Part shown: positions 53,303-64,000 of the stretch, piece after piece
Layout: every line of letters starts with the position of its first letter
How positions within the stretch are numbered: the stretch's first letter is position 1
Origin: Anthonomus grandis grandis
Lineage: Eukaryota > Arthropoda > Insecta > Coleoptera > Curculionidae
NCBI RefSeq assembly: GCF_022605725.1
Contig: NC_065547.1
Span: forward strand, 13,185,167 to 13,249,166
DNA length: 64,000 nt
Reading direction: 5' to 3'
Program-made: the position numbers and the translations under genes
The notes under the pieces: generated by a model
Seen by the model: only the letters and a program-made list of their open reading frames with translations
What the model was told of the DNA's origin: nothing
Database searches by the model: none

Positions 53303-54940
53303 AAGTGCATCCCAAAAGTTATGTCTAAATTCATTTAAAATTCAGGGGTGTGTTCGAAAAAAAAAACGCTCGGACCCGTCGATCTTTATTTCAAGCTGCG
53401 CATTTTTGTACGTGAAGTTTGTATATACAGGGTTGTTCAAAAATAAATTACGACCATCAACTTAATTTTTTCAAATGAAAGCGCCTTTTTTGAATGTAAT
53501 TTTTGAATGACACGTGGAATTCTACGTATTTTTCATGCATCATGTCCTATACCTAAAGTCAACAGTTATCAAAAAACAGATGACCAAACATTACTATTGA
53601 AGTTCACCTTACGAGTCACCTTATCTCTGAGAATTTTTATACAGAGCAAAATTCCATTCATTCGTGTTTTTTTATTGTTGGCTGGTGACCGTGAAACTGT
53701 ATGACAGTTGTACGCCAAACAGATATTGTCAAGTGTAGGAGCAAAATTGCGGTTTTTACAATGGTAAAGTTAACGGAACGAGAAAAAAAAAATCTGTGCA
53801 TGGTTGGGTTTGGTGATAGAATACGTACTCAAAGAGAAGCTGCTCAATTATTCAATGAAATCCATCCTGATCGTCCTCCGATATGTCAAAAGGTGGTGAG
53901 TAGTATAGAGGCTAAATTTAGAGAATTCGGTCATGTTAGAGATCTGCCAAAATTTGGTCGTCCTGCTCGAGATGAAAATGAACAACTTGACGTTTTGCTT
54001 TCTTTGGAAGAAAATCCATGCACTCCTCTGTCGCACATTGGTGCAAATTTACACATGACAAAATCTAGAGTTCACCGAATAGTTAAAAAGCACAAATATC
54101 ACCCCTACAAAGTTATTCATGTGCAAGAGTTATTTAATGACGATTTCGATAGGCGAAATGAACGTTTTGTGAACGCTTATAAAATATGTATAATCTAAGT
54201 AATAATTTAGTAATAAATACATGAAGCCACGTTCTGTTTGAATGGTAGTGTAAACAGACAAAATTGTCGATATTGGGCAACAGAAAATCCGCATTGGATG
54301 ATGGAGGTAAACACCCAGTACCCTCAAAAACTAAATGTGTGGTGTGGAATAGTGCGCGGAAAAGTAATAGGTTCCCTTTTCTTTGAACAGACTTTAACGA
54401 GACAAGTATATCTTGATTTTCTCCAATTTGAATTAGTTTTTTTTATTTTATTATTTCCAAATCCATTGGACCCAGACTTTCCTGACGAAGAACTAATTTT
54501 CCAGCAAGACTCCGCGCTATGCCACTGTGCGTACATTTTTGGATGAAACCTTTCCCAATCGGTGGATAGGAAAAAGAGGACCCATCGAATAGCTTGCTAG
54601 GTCGCCTGACCTAACACCAATGGACTTTTTTTTGTGGGGATACCTCAAGTCGAAGGTATTAGTTATTAGCCCAAATAACCTAGACGACTTAACTCCGGAA
54701 ATGATTGAAAATGTGCAACGAGACTTTATTGATCGCCTTGGATATTGTCAAGCGTGAATGAAATGCTTTCATTTGAAAAAATGAAGTTGATGGTGGTAAT
54801 TTATTTTTGAGTAATCCTGTATATACAAACTTCGCGTACAAAAATGCGCAGCTTGAAATAAAAATCGACGGATCCGAGCTTTTTTTTTAACACACCCCTG
54901 AACTTTAAATTAATTTAGATATAACTTTTGGGATGCACTG
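53303..54940 (+). mobile_element. Tc1/mariner element with long TIRs
   Basis: The ends start AAGTGCATCCCAAAAGTTAT (left) and CAGTGCATCCCAAAAGTTAT (right, reverse complement), flanked by TA on both sides (53301-53302 and 54941-54942). The similarity of the two ends continues inward for about 180 bp, through TATTTCAAGCTGCGCATTTTTGTACG and TATATACAGG. A single decayed transposase lies between. Confidence 0.88.
53761..54757 (+). pseudogene. Tc1/mariner-type transposase, decayed
   Basis: From ATG 53761 (MVKLTEREKKNLCMVGFGD) the N-terminus is the helix-turn-helix region of the DUF4817 kind (QREAAQLFNEIHPDR, VRDLPKFGRPARDE, TKSRVHRIVKKHKYHPYKV). After a frame change near 54180 the core resumes with EATFCLNGSVNRQNCRYWATENPH (from about 54222); the codon before EAT is CAT where the family has Asp. 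Then LIFQQDSALCHCA (about 54495-54530) with the second Asp, another shift, and ARSPDLTPMDFFLWGYLKSKV (about 54596-54655) with the third. Nonsense near 54588. Not functional. Confidence 0.82.
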
Positions 54941-54944
54941 TATG

Positions 54945-55235
54945 TATTTTTTAAATGATGTTAAGATAGCTTAGTTTAGTTTGTATGCAATAAAGTATAT
55001 AGTTGATAAAGAACACATATTTGGGATTTCAGTTCCAATTACTTTTTAGATCAAAAGGATGAGAAATAAATAAAAATAACTCTTGATGAAGGATAAATAA
55101 TTTATTTCCGTAAAAGTACAGACTAGTTAAACTTTTGCAGCTGGTTTGCCAGATAATGAGGCAGATTTAAGTGATACTATTGTTACCTATAAATGCAATA
55201 GTTCATCCACTGAAGACCTTATATTGTGAACGATA
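54945..55235. other. Spacer between two DNA transposons
   Basis: AT-rich; no feature recognised. Confidence 0.6.
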
Positions 55236-55239
55236 ACTA

Positions 55240-57555
55240 GGGGAGAGTGGTACACAATGACACAATTTTTAGTAAATCCACTCTGGTGTGCGATTTTAAC
55301 GTTTCAAAAATCTGCATTTAAGATGTCGTTATGCGTATATATATTCCTATAAAATTTAACAGTTACTGAATAAAAAAACAGAAATAATTACATAGAAATT
55401 TCTAAAAATATTTATTTCGGCATTTTTATCAGTGTGTACCGCTAGTGGTTGAAACTTAAGGTAGTTTACAATGAAATACATTGGAATAAATATCCTTATT
55501 AGGAATTTCCATTAGGAAGAGTCCGCTAACTGTAACTCTAAACTTTCAGATTCCGTTTCTGATTCACTCTTACTTGTCTTTTTTCTTTTTACTTTGTACG
55601 TCCTTTTTATATTCTTTCTTGTCTAAAACTTTCGATATATTTCGCTTTACTTTTGTCACTGTCTTAATATTTGGGACTTTATTTTTTTCTGTTTTGTAAG
55701 AAAGCTCTTTCATTTCCGGCGTGCTGGTTAAAATAACACTTTTCTTCGATTTCCGTGTTCGATTTGAATTTTTCTTGGGCACAGCCTTTGAGAATCCTCG
55801 AAATGGCGTAGTAAAGGAACTCTCTCCTGTCGACGCTATTTCAAACGTTGAGTTTTCCTCATCTAGTCCACATTCTCTAATTTTCATTGCACTATATAAA
55901 TCAGCACTGGAGGTAGCTGCAATGCTTGTTGACGACATATCATTAATAATGGTAGCTTGTATTACCACCATTTCTTTTTGTGTATCGTCGTTTTCTAAAT
56001 CATCCTTTTATCTGTCAGTAACCGAGGATGAAAGAAAATCAGCTTTCATAAAAATATTTTTGTTAAACGGGTATATTGCTGTAGAATTGAAACCGTTTAT
56101 AATATTTTAGGAGTCATAGATTTTGAGTGAGCTATACCGACACATTCTGCAATTTGGTATATTGTCATAGAAACTCCAGGATAGTTAAGAAGCCACGAAC
56201 CAATTGCACTGTTGTAAAAATTTTTTAAAGAAAAAAATACTGACTTATCTACATGCTGCATCTTGTTGCTTGTGTGTGGAGGTAGGGTTAAAATAATTAT
56301 GCCATTCGATTTTGCTTTTTCTGCTATCTCCAAAGACATATGTGTTTCGTGATTGTCATATATTAATAGACATGGATTTTATTTCGTAGTAGAAGTATAC
56401 TTAATAAAATGCTTTATTACTTGGGTAAAAAGGTCTGCGGTTATCCAGCCACTTGGATTGGTTTGTTTCAACGTTCCTGGCGGTGCTCCATTTAACATGA
56501 GGTTATTAAATTTTTTACGTGGGAAAATAATTGCTGGCGGTAGAAATGTTGCATCTGCTCGAATTATTGCAAAAGTAGTGGGTAGTAACCCTCTTTCGGC
56601 ACTTGTGCACTGGTTTAACTGCTTAACTCCTTTTTGTGCTACTATTTTATGAAGCCGCTGGACGGTTGTTGTAGCCGTTTCATCTAAATTATATATTCGG
56701 ATATCTTGAACAACTGATGGGTGTTTTTTATATATTTGCTCTAAATGTGAAAATGTGAAAATCGTTCAACATTAGGTTTTGTAAAAGAAGTAAGGCTCGA
56801 TAGAGAGCAAGCTCCGGGCCTTGTAATGCTTAAGGTTAGATTTCTCTTTATAAAAGCCCGTAACCAATATTTGCTTGCGCACTTATTAGTTTTCCAAGAT
56901 TCTGGCATAGTAATATTGTTTTTAGCAGCCATTTCGTGCGCCAATTGTCTAACTTTTAGGGTATTTAATCCGTATGCCATTTTTCTGCAGGTCTTAATGT
57001 AATCACACATAATCTTTTCCTGCTCTGAGATAAATACTATTCGAACAGCATAATTTGGCTCCATCTTGGCTTTAGGGCCATTTTTCTCTTTCATCACATA
57101 TCGCCTTAATGTGCTAAAGTTTATGTCAAACATCTCTGCTGCTACGCGAAGTGAAGTTCCATTTCTTTTCACCTCTTGGACGGCTGCCGTCATTTGTTCG
57201 CTTGTAAATTTGGCTCTTGTTCGTTCTTTCTTCTTTTTTACCATGGTATACCTGCAATAAAAAAAAAACGACAGTATAGAATGATCATAATGGTACACGT
57301 ACAAGTCTAAATCTATTTATTTGAAGGTAACATACCTTTCTATGTTCGATCCTCTTTTCAATATTTATCCATAAGAAAACAGAAAACGCTCCGTAAAATC
57401 TTTGTTGGTCGGCATACGAAAACTTACTAATGGTGGCTGACGCAATACTGTATGAGTAGTTCGCGACAGCGCTAGTGAAATTGTTGCGGTAAATTTAAAC
57501 GAGTTAATAGCAGTGTTTCATTGTGTACTATGTTTCAATGTGTATCACTCTCCCC
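55240..57555 (-). mobile_element. Second pogo/Tigger-like element (2316 bp)
   Basis: The left end GGGGAGAGTGGTACACAATGACAC and the right-end reverse complement GGGGAGAGTGATACACATTGAAAC form the TIRs, each flanked by TA (55238-55239 and 57556-57557). One transposase gene on the minus strand fills most of it. A loose relative of the TIR (TTGTGTACCAAGACACAAT) recurs at 59000-59040. Confidence 0.88.
55560..57304 (-). pseudogene. pogo/Tigger-like transposase, light damage
   Basis: The probable start is MVKKKKERTRAKF at 57243 rather than the upstream Met. Helix-turn-helix: SEQMTAAVQEVKRNGTSLRVAAEMF (about 57205-57125), then a CENP-B-like second domain to about 56830. After a frame slip near 56750 comes the DDE core: RIYNLDETATTT (about 56705-56670), SGWITADLFTQVIKHF (about 56455-56405), a TAA near 56382, LLIYDNHETH (about 56370-56343) and LPPHTSNKMQHVDKSVF (about 56285-56235), giving D, D, D. 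A Ser/Lys-rich tail follows to about 55570 after a stop at about 56097. One frame slip and two stops separate it from an intact gene. Confidence 0.82.
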
Positions 57556-57823
57556 TACATTACAAGCGTAAGTAAATGTAAAAAGTATTTCAGAAATTAT
57601 GTATTTTCCTCAAAAATAAATTACCTTTATTTTTGACAATATCGAAAACTTTAATCAGTTATCTCTTTATTCGTTAAACATTGGATAACCTTTAGGTCTC
57701 TTAACCTTTATGTTGCATTATTTTAATGATATATTGAAATAATTGATAAATACCAAAATTTCAATAATTACATTTTATACAGTGCTAATAATGTTAATTA
57801 CTAAAAGGCATGCAAGTTTATCA

Positions 57824-58230
57824 TCAATTCACTATTGCTTCAACGTATCCGCCTTCTCTTACAATACAGGTTTCCGTTCTAGAAGAAAATTCCCTCAATA
57901 GATTTTTGATTATATTCAGAGTTATACCCTGAATTGTTTCCGTAATAATTATTTCCGAATGTTTTACGTTTGCAAATCGCATGTGTTGATATAACTGTTC
58001 CATTGGACAAAGAAAGTAGAATAGTAGCTTCATCAGAAAATATTATTTTTCTAACTAAAAAATTATCCTTTATCTCTCATTGGAAAAAAAAATAAAATTC
58101 TAGTCGTCGTTCATAATTTCCAGGTTTTAAAGTATGGATATATTGTGGTTTATATGAATGAAAGTTGTTTTCTTTAAGAATTATTGCTTGAAGGTGTCCG
58201 TTGTCGCAGAGACACTTTAGGGTTTTCCAC
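57824..58230 (-). pseudogene. Tc1/mariner transposase scrap
   Basis: The minus strand reads HSYKPQYIHTLKPGNYERRLEF (about 58165-58100), IIFSDEATI (about 58050-58025) with the first catalytic Asp, NGTVISTHAICKRKTF, then in another frame TETCIVREGGYVEAIVN at 57875-57824, which looks like the C-terminal end. The middle of the catalytic domain is missing. It is related to the DUF4817 type seen at 53.8 kb and 63 kb. Confidence 0.6.
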
Positions 58231-58234
58231 TGCA

Positions 58235-59040
58235 TATTGCATAACATTTAACTTCATCTTTTTACTTGTAACGAATTTTTAACACTTGTTAGTGAATTTA
58301 TTATTAATGTGTCCACATAATTGAAATTTTTTCATAATTCTCATACTGATAAATGGTGTATATTTTTCCCTGAATGTCTGTTGTTAAATATTTCAGCTGC
58401 TTTACGATAAGTTTTAAAGTTATCACCAACAACTAACAAAATTTCGATTTTTCTTCCACACTTAATCTGCATGTTAACAAATTTTAGTTGACTCTCAAGA
58501 AAATATTTGTTTATCAATGCATCTTAGATTTCACGTAACTGCAGTTACATTTGCATTGGTTGCGTATGCAATTACATGGAAAAAAATTTCGATGTAATTG
58601 CATATTTGAACGTAGTTTTTAGTTGTTATTAACCTTTTTTAATAACAATTTTCAATATTGTCATAAATAAAGGTACCGTATTCTTGAGCAAAATTCATAT
58701 TCATATACGACTGGAAAAAATTAATATCTGATGGTTGTATTTTAGGTTTTGGAGCACGCAGAACTTTTTATAAAAAATTATTTGTAATTAAGAATAATAA
58801 AGTTTTCCACATGGTGCGACCTTAACTGGACCTGCTGCATATACAAGATGAATGGAAATACTAGCAATGTACTCGTAATACCATACTAGGAAACTTGGAG
58901 TTTAACACGAGTTGGTAAATAAATAAATTAGCAAGAAATTTAACAAAAAAAAAACATTTAAGTTTATATAAAATTATATTAAGTGCTCAGAGTATTTTCA
59001 TTGTGTACCAAGACACAATAATTGTGCCTTGGTACACAAT
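58235..59040. other. AT-rich sequence without a recognised gene
   Basis: A small inverted pair of TGCAGTTACATTTGCA/ATGCAATTACATGG-like sequence occurs at about 58540-58600, and a GGTACACAATG/CATTGTGTACC inverted pair at about 58999-59041. No ORF recognised. Confidence 0.5.
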
Positions 59041-61056
59041 GAAGTGAAATATGCAAAAGGGTCCAAGTGCCATTTTTCTCAAAATGCGTTTTAATGAAGT
59101 TTTGGGGTCTATGCGCCACTAGAAACTTGCACTAAATAATTTATGTTTCTGTGCTGCCATCTTGATGATATTATTAAGAATCTTTTATAAACAGGCCCAA
59201 GTGCCCTTAATATTGCACATCATGCACATGTTCATTTTAACCTTACTTTTTGTTATAGATTGTAAACAATTGCTTTTTCGTCGCTGCTATTATTTTTTGT
59301 GTCTAAAAATTAGTGAGAAATTACAAATAATAAGTGAAAATATTGAATGTGCTCCATCTACAAGCATGTATAACATACCAATAAACATTCAAAGGAAAAA
59401 AAGGAGCAAAACCGGTGACGTTCGTAAAGATAACGAAGTTAAAAGAAACAGTGGACAACCTTTCAAAAAGAAAGAATCCTTCGTTCCAGGGAAGAAGGGC
59501 CCTCCTGAAGTATGCCAATTTTCAATACTTTAGCTTATTGTGTCTCATCTTATCTTAATTTCCAGGTATCCTGTAAGTACAACTTTGCTTGCAAGGCGTT
59601 GACACTCGAGGCAAGAAAGCAAGTTTTTCAAAAGTTCTGGGACCATGGGCAATATGCTGAACAACAGAATTTTTTGATGCATTTAATAGAATGTGATAAC
59701 ATAAAGCGCAGAAGACATGGCACTTATGAGACCCCGGAAGCTAGCAGGAGGCAACGTACCTATAGATATTATTTACTTCTTCCTGGAAACTCTAAGTTGA
59801 AGGTTTGTAGAAAGACACTTTGTGATACTTTTTCGATTGGAGTAAAAAGAGTGAAACTTATCTGTCAAAAGCTTGCTAAATGCAGTGACATTATATTGCG
59901 TGAAAAACGAGGAGAAAAACGTAGCAGAAGAGATTATTCGTGGAAATCAAAAATCATTGAGTTTATATCCTCAATCCCAACATGAGAAAGTCATTATGGA
60001 AGAGAGAAAAGTTCCAAAAGTTATTTGTCTGAAGATCTTAGCATCCGGAAACTTCAAGCAGCTTTTCTTTTAAAATATACCGAAAATAATACTGCACCAC
60101 CTGTATCGAGGCAATGGTTTAATAACATCTTCAAACATCAGTTCAATGTTTCCTTTGGCCCTCCAAGGGTCGATACCTGTCCCGTAAAGATGCGACCTAT
60201 ATAAAGTGGATTTGAGAAAAGCTGCCAACCCCATACAAAAAAAGGACGTGGAATTGAAACAAAAATTACATCATAAGAAAGCAGAAGCTGCACAAAAAAT
60301 GATGAGCAATGATTGCAAGATTGCAAAATTGGAAGAGTCTCCTTGCATCATTTCTTTTGATTTACAAAAATAGTTTTATATATCTTGATTGACACACACT
60401 CAGATGTATTACAGTCGCCAATTAGCTTGTGTGAACTTTGGTATGCACCATGAAGATAAGGGAACGGGATTCTTTTACCTTTGGGATGAAACTACTGGAA
60501 AACGTGGTTGCAACGAAATAGGTTCTTGTATTTTTGACTTTCTGACAAATCATCTAAAGATTTTCAAAAAGTCATTGGTTGTATGGTCTGACAACTGCGG
60601 AGGTCAAAATAAAAATCAAGGAATCGTAGCAGTCTATATTACTCTTGTTGCCAAAGGAGTTTTTGATGAAATTCTGCACAAATTCCCACAAACAGGACAT
60701 ACGTTCCTGTCTTGTGATAGGGACTTTTTATGAAGAGCTTATACAAAAGATGAGTGAACACGCAAACTAACGTTCGAATATGTTATTATTTAAAATAGTT
60801 TAGTTTTAAAAAGAGTTTAGAAGTTACTTTGAGTTTGAAATAATATTGGCACTTTTTGACATTAAATTTGAAAAATAAAACTTTTTTTGTAAAATTTGTA
60901 CATTTTGTATTTGACACTTTGATTTTGCCTGTCCTGAACATAATAAAAATGGTTAATACAAAAGGGTTGGTTTTAATTTATGTTGTTTCAAAACGTTTTT
61001 GTCGCTACTGTAAAATTTGTGAAATGGCACTTGGGTCCTTTTGCATATTTCATTCT
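59041..61056 (+). mobile_element. DUF7869-type element with TIRs
   Basis: The left end TGAAATATGCAAAAGGGTCCAAGTGCCATTT (from 59045) is mirrored at the right by AAATGGCACTTGGGTCCTTTTGCATATTTCA (ending 61052), so the DUF7869-type gene lies inside TIRs of about 30 bp. A further internal copy, GGCCCAAGTGCCCTTA, lies near 59193. No clear target duplication is seen. This supports the view that this protein family travels as a cut-and-paste type DNA element. Confidence 0.65.
59230..60770 (+). pseudogene. DUF7869-type transposon protein, second copy
   Basis: The first exon has a basic, Ser-rich N-terminus (SMYNIPINIQRKKRSKTG, about 59365-59420) and ends PGKKGPPE. An intron (about 59508-59564, acceptor TTTCCAG) leads to SCKYNFACKALTLEARKQVFQKFWDHGQYAEQ (from about 59568), the same Cys block and KFWD/DFWN motif as at 4530-4600. 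After breaks: CIISFDLQK (about 60347-60372, stop), YYSRQLACVNFGMHHEDKG (about 60408), ETTGKRGCNEIGS (about 60488-60525), VWSDNCGGQNKNQG (about 60580-60620), FPQTGHTFLSCDRDF (about 60682-60728). It stops at 60731, earlier than the relative at 11608-13080. Several frame breaks. Confidence 0.7.
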
Positions 61057-61059
61057 TCA

Positions 61060-62026
61060 ATTACAGTTTCACGAATATTAAGCACAGCACGATTTATACC
61101 TTGTCTACTTAATCTGTTAAACTCCCTAATAATACTGGACGCATCTCGTCAGTAATTTAAAATTCGCTTCCTCGCATAAACTGGATTTCTTACTATTCAT
61201 TAGGAGATGTTGCCGGCCATCTTATAGGACCTTTATTGCCAATACACCTTTCATCAAATATTTCTGTATGATAATTTTAAACTTGTCGTGTATTGTGATG
61301 TGGAGCATCTTGATGAAACTAGACTCTATAGTAATTTTGTAAAAAAATTATCCTTTAAAATTCAATCTTAAAAACTGGTAATAAGAATCGTCGTTAAGAG
61401 TTCCATTAATTAGTCGTGTAAGTCAAAATAATCGTGGATTATTTTGACTTAAAATGCGTTTGTTGTTTTTATTAAAAATGTCACAGTTTGTAAATGTACT
61501 TTTATCGATTTATATCATATTTCAATATGATAATGTTCATTATGAATTTTAAATAGCTTCAATCATTTTTTTTTTAATTTTCTCTAAATATTTGATAGGG
61601 AATTTTTTGTATCTAAACCTTAAAATAAAGTATGGTGCAGATGCTATCGCTTCAAATTCATAAAATAGTACTTCTATTGTATTTATAATAAATTTTATCT
61701 ATATCTTGCTTTTCTTCATTAGTAAAAACCACAATTACTAAATTGTTTGTCAGATATCTGTCACCTTGTACTACAATACTAACAAAATATTTAAAAATAT
61801 TTATAACAGTTTAAATATTATCTTGTCAGTTTATCACAGCATATTGTAGCAGATTTAGTTTTTTCCAAAATTTCGATATTTTAAAAATATTAAATATTAC
61901 ATGTGATAGATCGTTAAAGAGGCTATTTTGCAGAGATTTTAAAAGGATCCGTCAAGAACAAACAAAATTGATGATGTTCGGAAAAAGACGAAACGTCGTA
62001 CTAAAAAATCTAAAAACACCAATATA
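61060..62026. other. AT-rich sequence without a recognised gene
   Basis: No ORF or family motif seen. Confidence 0.6.
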
Positions 62027-63763
62027 CAGGGTGTTTTTTATATATTGCGACAAAATTCAGGAACGTGTTCTTTGGACAAAAATTCGCAAAAGAGTTTCTA
62101 TAAACATAGGTCCTAAACCTTTTAGATTTTGAGCTACAGGGTGGTAAAGTTTTAACAAAAAAAATGATTTTTTTCGATAACTTAAATACCCCTGTAAATA
62201 TTTGTCCAAAGATTGGTATGCAAGGTCTGTGTATCCAGAGCCATTTTTCAACATACTTTTAACATTTTTATGTTCTCCAGTGGCGTGTGTGTGGGTTTTC
62301 CGCTAAATACTTTTATAAAGAAAAATAATACGCCACTGGTTTTTCTTGTATTAAAAAATATTTTTAAATTCCCCATTTTATTTGTAACATTTTTGATCCC
62401 TTGGACTTTGTCTGTTAGATGCACGGTTTTCGCACAAAAAATTAAAAGCCATGGACATGTTGCTCAGAAATGATTAGACTTTCTTTATTCTAGTAATTAT
62501 TCGTTTTTTTTAGTTTATTGCAATTTCAATAATAAATAATAAAATTTTTAATAATTAATTTAGTACAAAAGCCAGCCCAAGTTAATAAAATTGTAATAGA
62601 GGAATTAAAACTTTTGCTTCTACAATCTTTAATTTAAAGTACAAGTTTTTAAGTGATAAAAAAATATTTAATTTTTTATTATTTATTTAAGTAATATTAT
62701 TATTTTCACAAAAGTTGTTCAAAGTGTGCTCCTCCAACATCAATACAATCTCTATAATCAGCATCTAATCGACGTCGCATTGATTGGCGGACACGTTAAA
62801 AAATTCCTGGTGTCTGCCGAATTATGTCACAAGACGTTATAATGCGATTACGCAATTCCTCCACATTATCAATTGGATTTCTATAAACCAGTGATTTAAG
62901 GTGGCCCCACAAAAAAAAATCCAGCAGATTTAAGTCGGGAGACCGTGGGGGTCAAGGGTGAATACTTCCCCGTCCTATCCAACGATTTGGATACGTAATA
63001 TCCAAATACTGCCGAGCCACTAAACTAAAATGGGCTGGAGCACCGTCATGTAAGACATTTGCTGTCTCAGCTGAATGGGGACATCTTCTAGCATCGCTGG
63101 TAATTCATTTTTAAGAAATTCTTAGTAAACTTATCCAGTCAACCTTGCTGGTAAAAAAAATGGACCGATGAGAAAGTTTTCAATAATGCCGACCCATACA
63201 TTAAGTGAAAACTGGTGCTGATGACGGTTTTCTGCCACAGCATGTGGGTTCTCATAATGCCATATGTGGTTATTGTGGAAGTTCATAATTGTGTCCCTGG
63301 AAAAATTTGCCTCATCGGTGAAAAGTATTTTTCTTGTAAACGATGCATCTTGCCTTATGCGTTCTTGCATCCAACGAGACAAAGCCGTTCTTTTCGGAAA
63401 ATCGCCTGGAAAAAGTGCCTGCACCCGCTGAATATGATACGGGTATAACAGGTTTCTTTTAAGAATAATCTAAACTGTAAAGTTACTAATGTGTACCGTC
63501 TGAGCAATTTTCCTAGTGCTTGTGATGGGATCTCCCTCGAATTCATTGAGCACCTGTTCTTTAATTTGAGGAGTAACTGTTCGGGGATGTCGGTTTTCAG
63601 CGGTGAGTTTTTTAAAGCTGCCGGTTTCACTTAGACGTTGGTGTAAACGCGTAAACATGGAGTGATGAGGAATAACACGATTCGGGTAACGTTCAGCATA
63701 AATACGCAAGGCTTCTCGTGCGTTTCCGTTAGCCAGTCCATAAATGAAGTGCATATCGCACAT
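62027..63763 (-). mobile_element. Tc1/mariner-type relic with terminal ACAGGGTG sequence
   Basis: ACAGGGTGTTTTTTATATATTGCGACA at 62027-62053 looks like the outer end common to insect elements of this group; the transposase reads toward it from the right. The other terminus is not found before the window end. A short inverted pair CCAGTGGCGT/ACGCCACTGG lies at about 62278-62340. Confidence 0.65.
62710..63763 (-). pseudogene. DUF4817-type Tc1/mariner transposase, decayed
   Basis: The minus strand starts MCDMHFIYGLANGNAREALRIYAERYPNR (63763-63680), the DUF4817-type helix-turn-helix head, then TSTRKIAQTVHISNFTV (about 63520-63470). After a frame change come RIRQDASFTRKILFTDEANFSRD (about 63370-63295) with the first catalytic Asp and NVWVGIIENFLIGPFFLPARLTG (about 63200-63131), the usual linker. 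Further left only scraps of the second and third catalytic blocks remain (DLNLLDFFLWGHL-like, about 62945-62895). A very common insect family, inactive here. Confidence 0.8.
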
Positions 63764-63769
63764 TTCATT

Positions 63770-64000
63770 ATCAGTTTAATTGTTAGCTATTTTTTTTAAA
63801 AATTAATCTTGTCAACTGGCGGACAGTGACTTAAAATTTAAAATATCACAAAATCTTACAAATATTTGATTTGAATTGGAAGCGTGAGATATTAACACGT
63901 TACTCATATGTCACTTTTTTTAACATGTTAAATAAAGTGACATATTATGAACTGCAAGAAAATTTTAAATAAAATTTAAAAAAAAATCTTACTTTTTATA
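63770..64000. other. AT-rich window end
   Basis: No feature recognised; the right terminus of the mariner-type relic is not visible. Confidence 0.5.

Noticed and set aside
62213..62473. 86-aa plus-strand ORF with hydrophobic stretches
   Set aside because: Lies in the terminal non-coding part of a mariner-type relic; composition explains the hydrophobicity.

Overview
This is an AT-rich stretch of an animal nuclear genome. Everything I recognise in it is transposable-element (TE) sequence, most of it decayed. Insect-type families dominate: BEL/Pao, Ty3/gypsy with a TGGCGCAGT primer site, Jockey- and R1-type LINEs, Penelope, pogo, Tc1/mariner and Transib. An insect is the best guess; I cannot name the species. 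I found no intact single-copy host gene.

Layout. 1-1520 holds a decayed Jockey-like LINE on the minus strand. 2.76-3.4 kb holds a decayed ORF of a repetitive arthropod family; another fragment lies at 13.66-14.2 kb. 3.86-13.1 kb is a decayed element encoding a DUF7869-type protein, split by a young BEL/Pao element (4734-11602). The BEL copy has 398-bp LTRs with one mismatch, a 5-bp target duplication and a 1721-aa uninterrupted polyprotein; it is the only complete and apparently functional gene here. 14.4-19.5 kb is a broken Ty3/gypsy element (minus) with one LTR. 19.54-23.2 kb is a composite of inverted Penelope/SINE-like units, two hammerhead-ribozyme-like motifs and a 1974-bp terminal-inverted-repeat (TIR) element carrying well-spliced exons of an unrecognised gene. 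24.5-29.6 kb is a Jockey-like LINE (plus) split by an R1-like LINE (minus) with a 12-bp target duplication.

31.7-32.3 kb is an RTE-like endonuclease relic. From 33.7 to 52.3 kb the background is diverged Jockey-like LINE sequence and an interspersed repeat. It has been invaded by an 8-kb pogo-like element (35190-43224, TA duplication), itself invaded by a RAG1-related Transib (38601-41808, CACAGTG-type ends, CGCCG duplication). It also holds a 3.5-kb element (44407-47939) with two convergent recombinase genes, an IS630/Tc1-type DDE transposase and a tyrosine recombinase, bordered by repeated palindromic GGGCATTRT sites.

53.3-54.9 kb is a Tc1/mariner element with TIRs of roughly 180 bp. 55.24-57.56 kb is a second pogo/Tigger-like element. 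57.8-58.2 kb is a mariner scrap. 59.04-61.06 kb is a second DUF7869-type element, here with TIRs. 62.03-63.76 kb is a DUF4817-type Tc1/mariner relic (minus).

The main biological story is nested transposition, in which target duplications and restored reading frames give the order of events. The most unusual unit is the dual-recombinase element at 44.4-47.9 kb.
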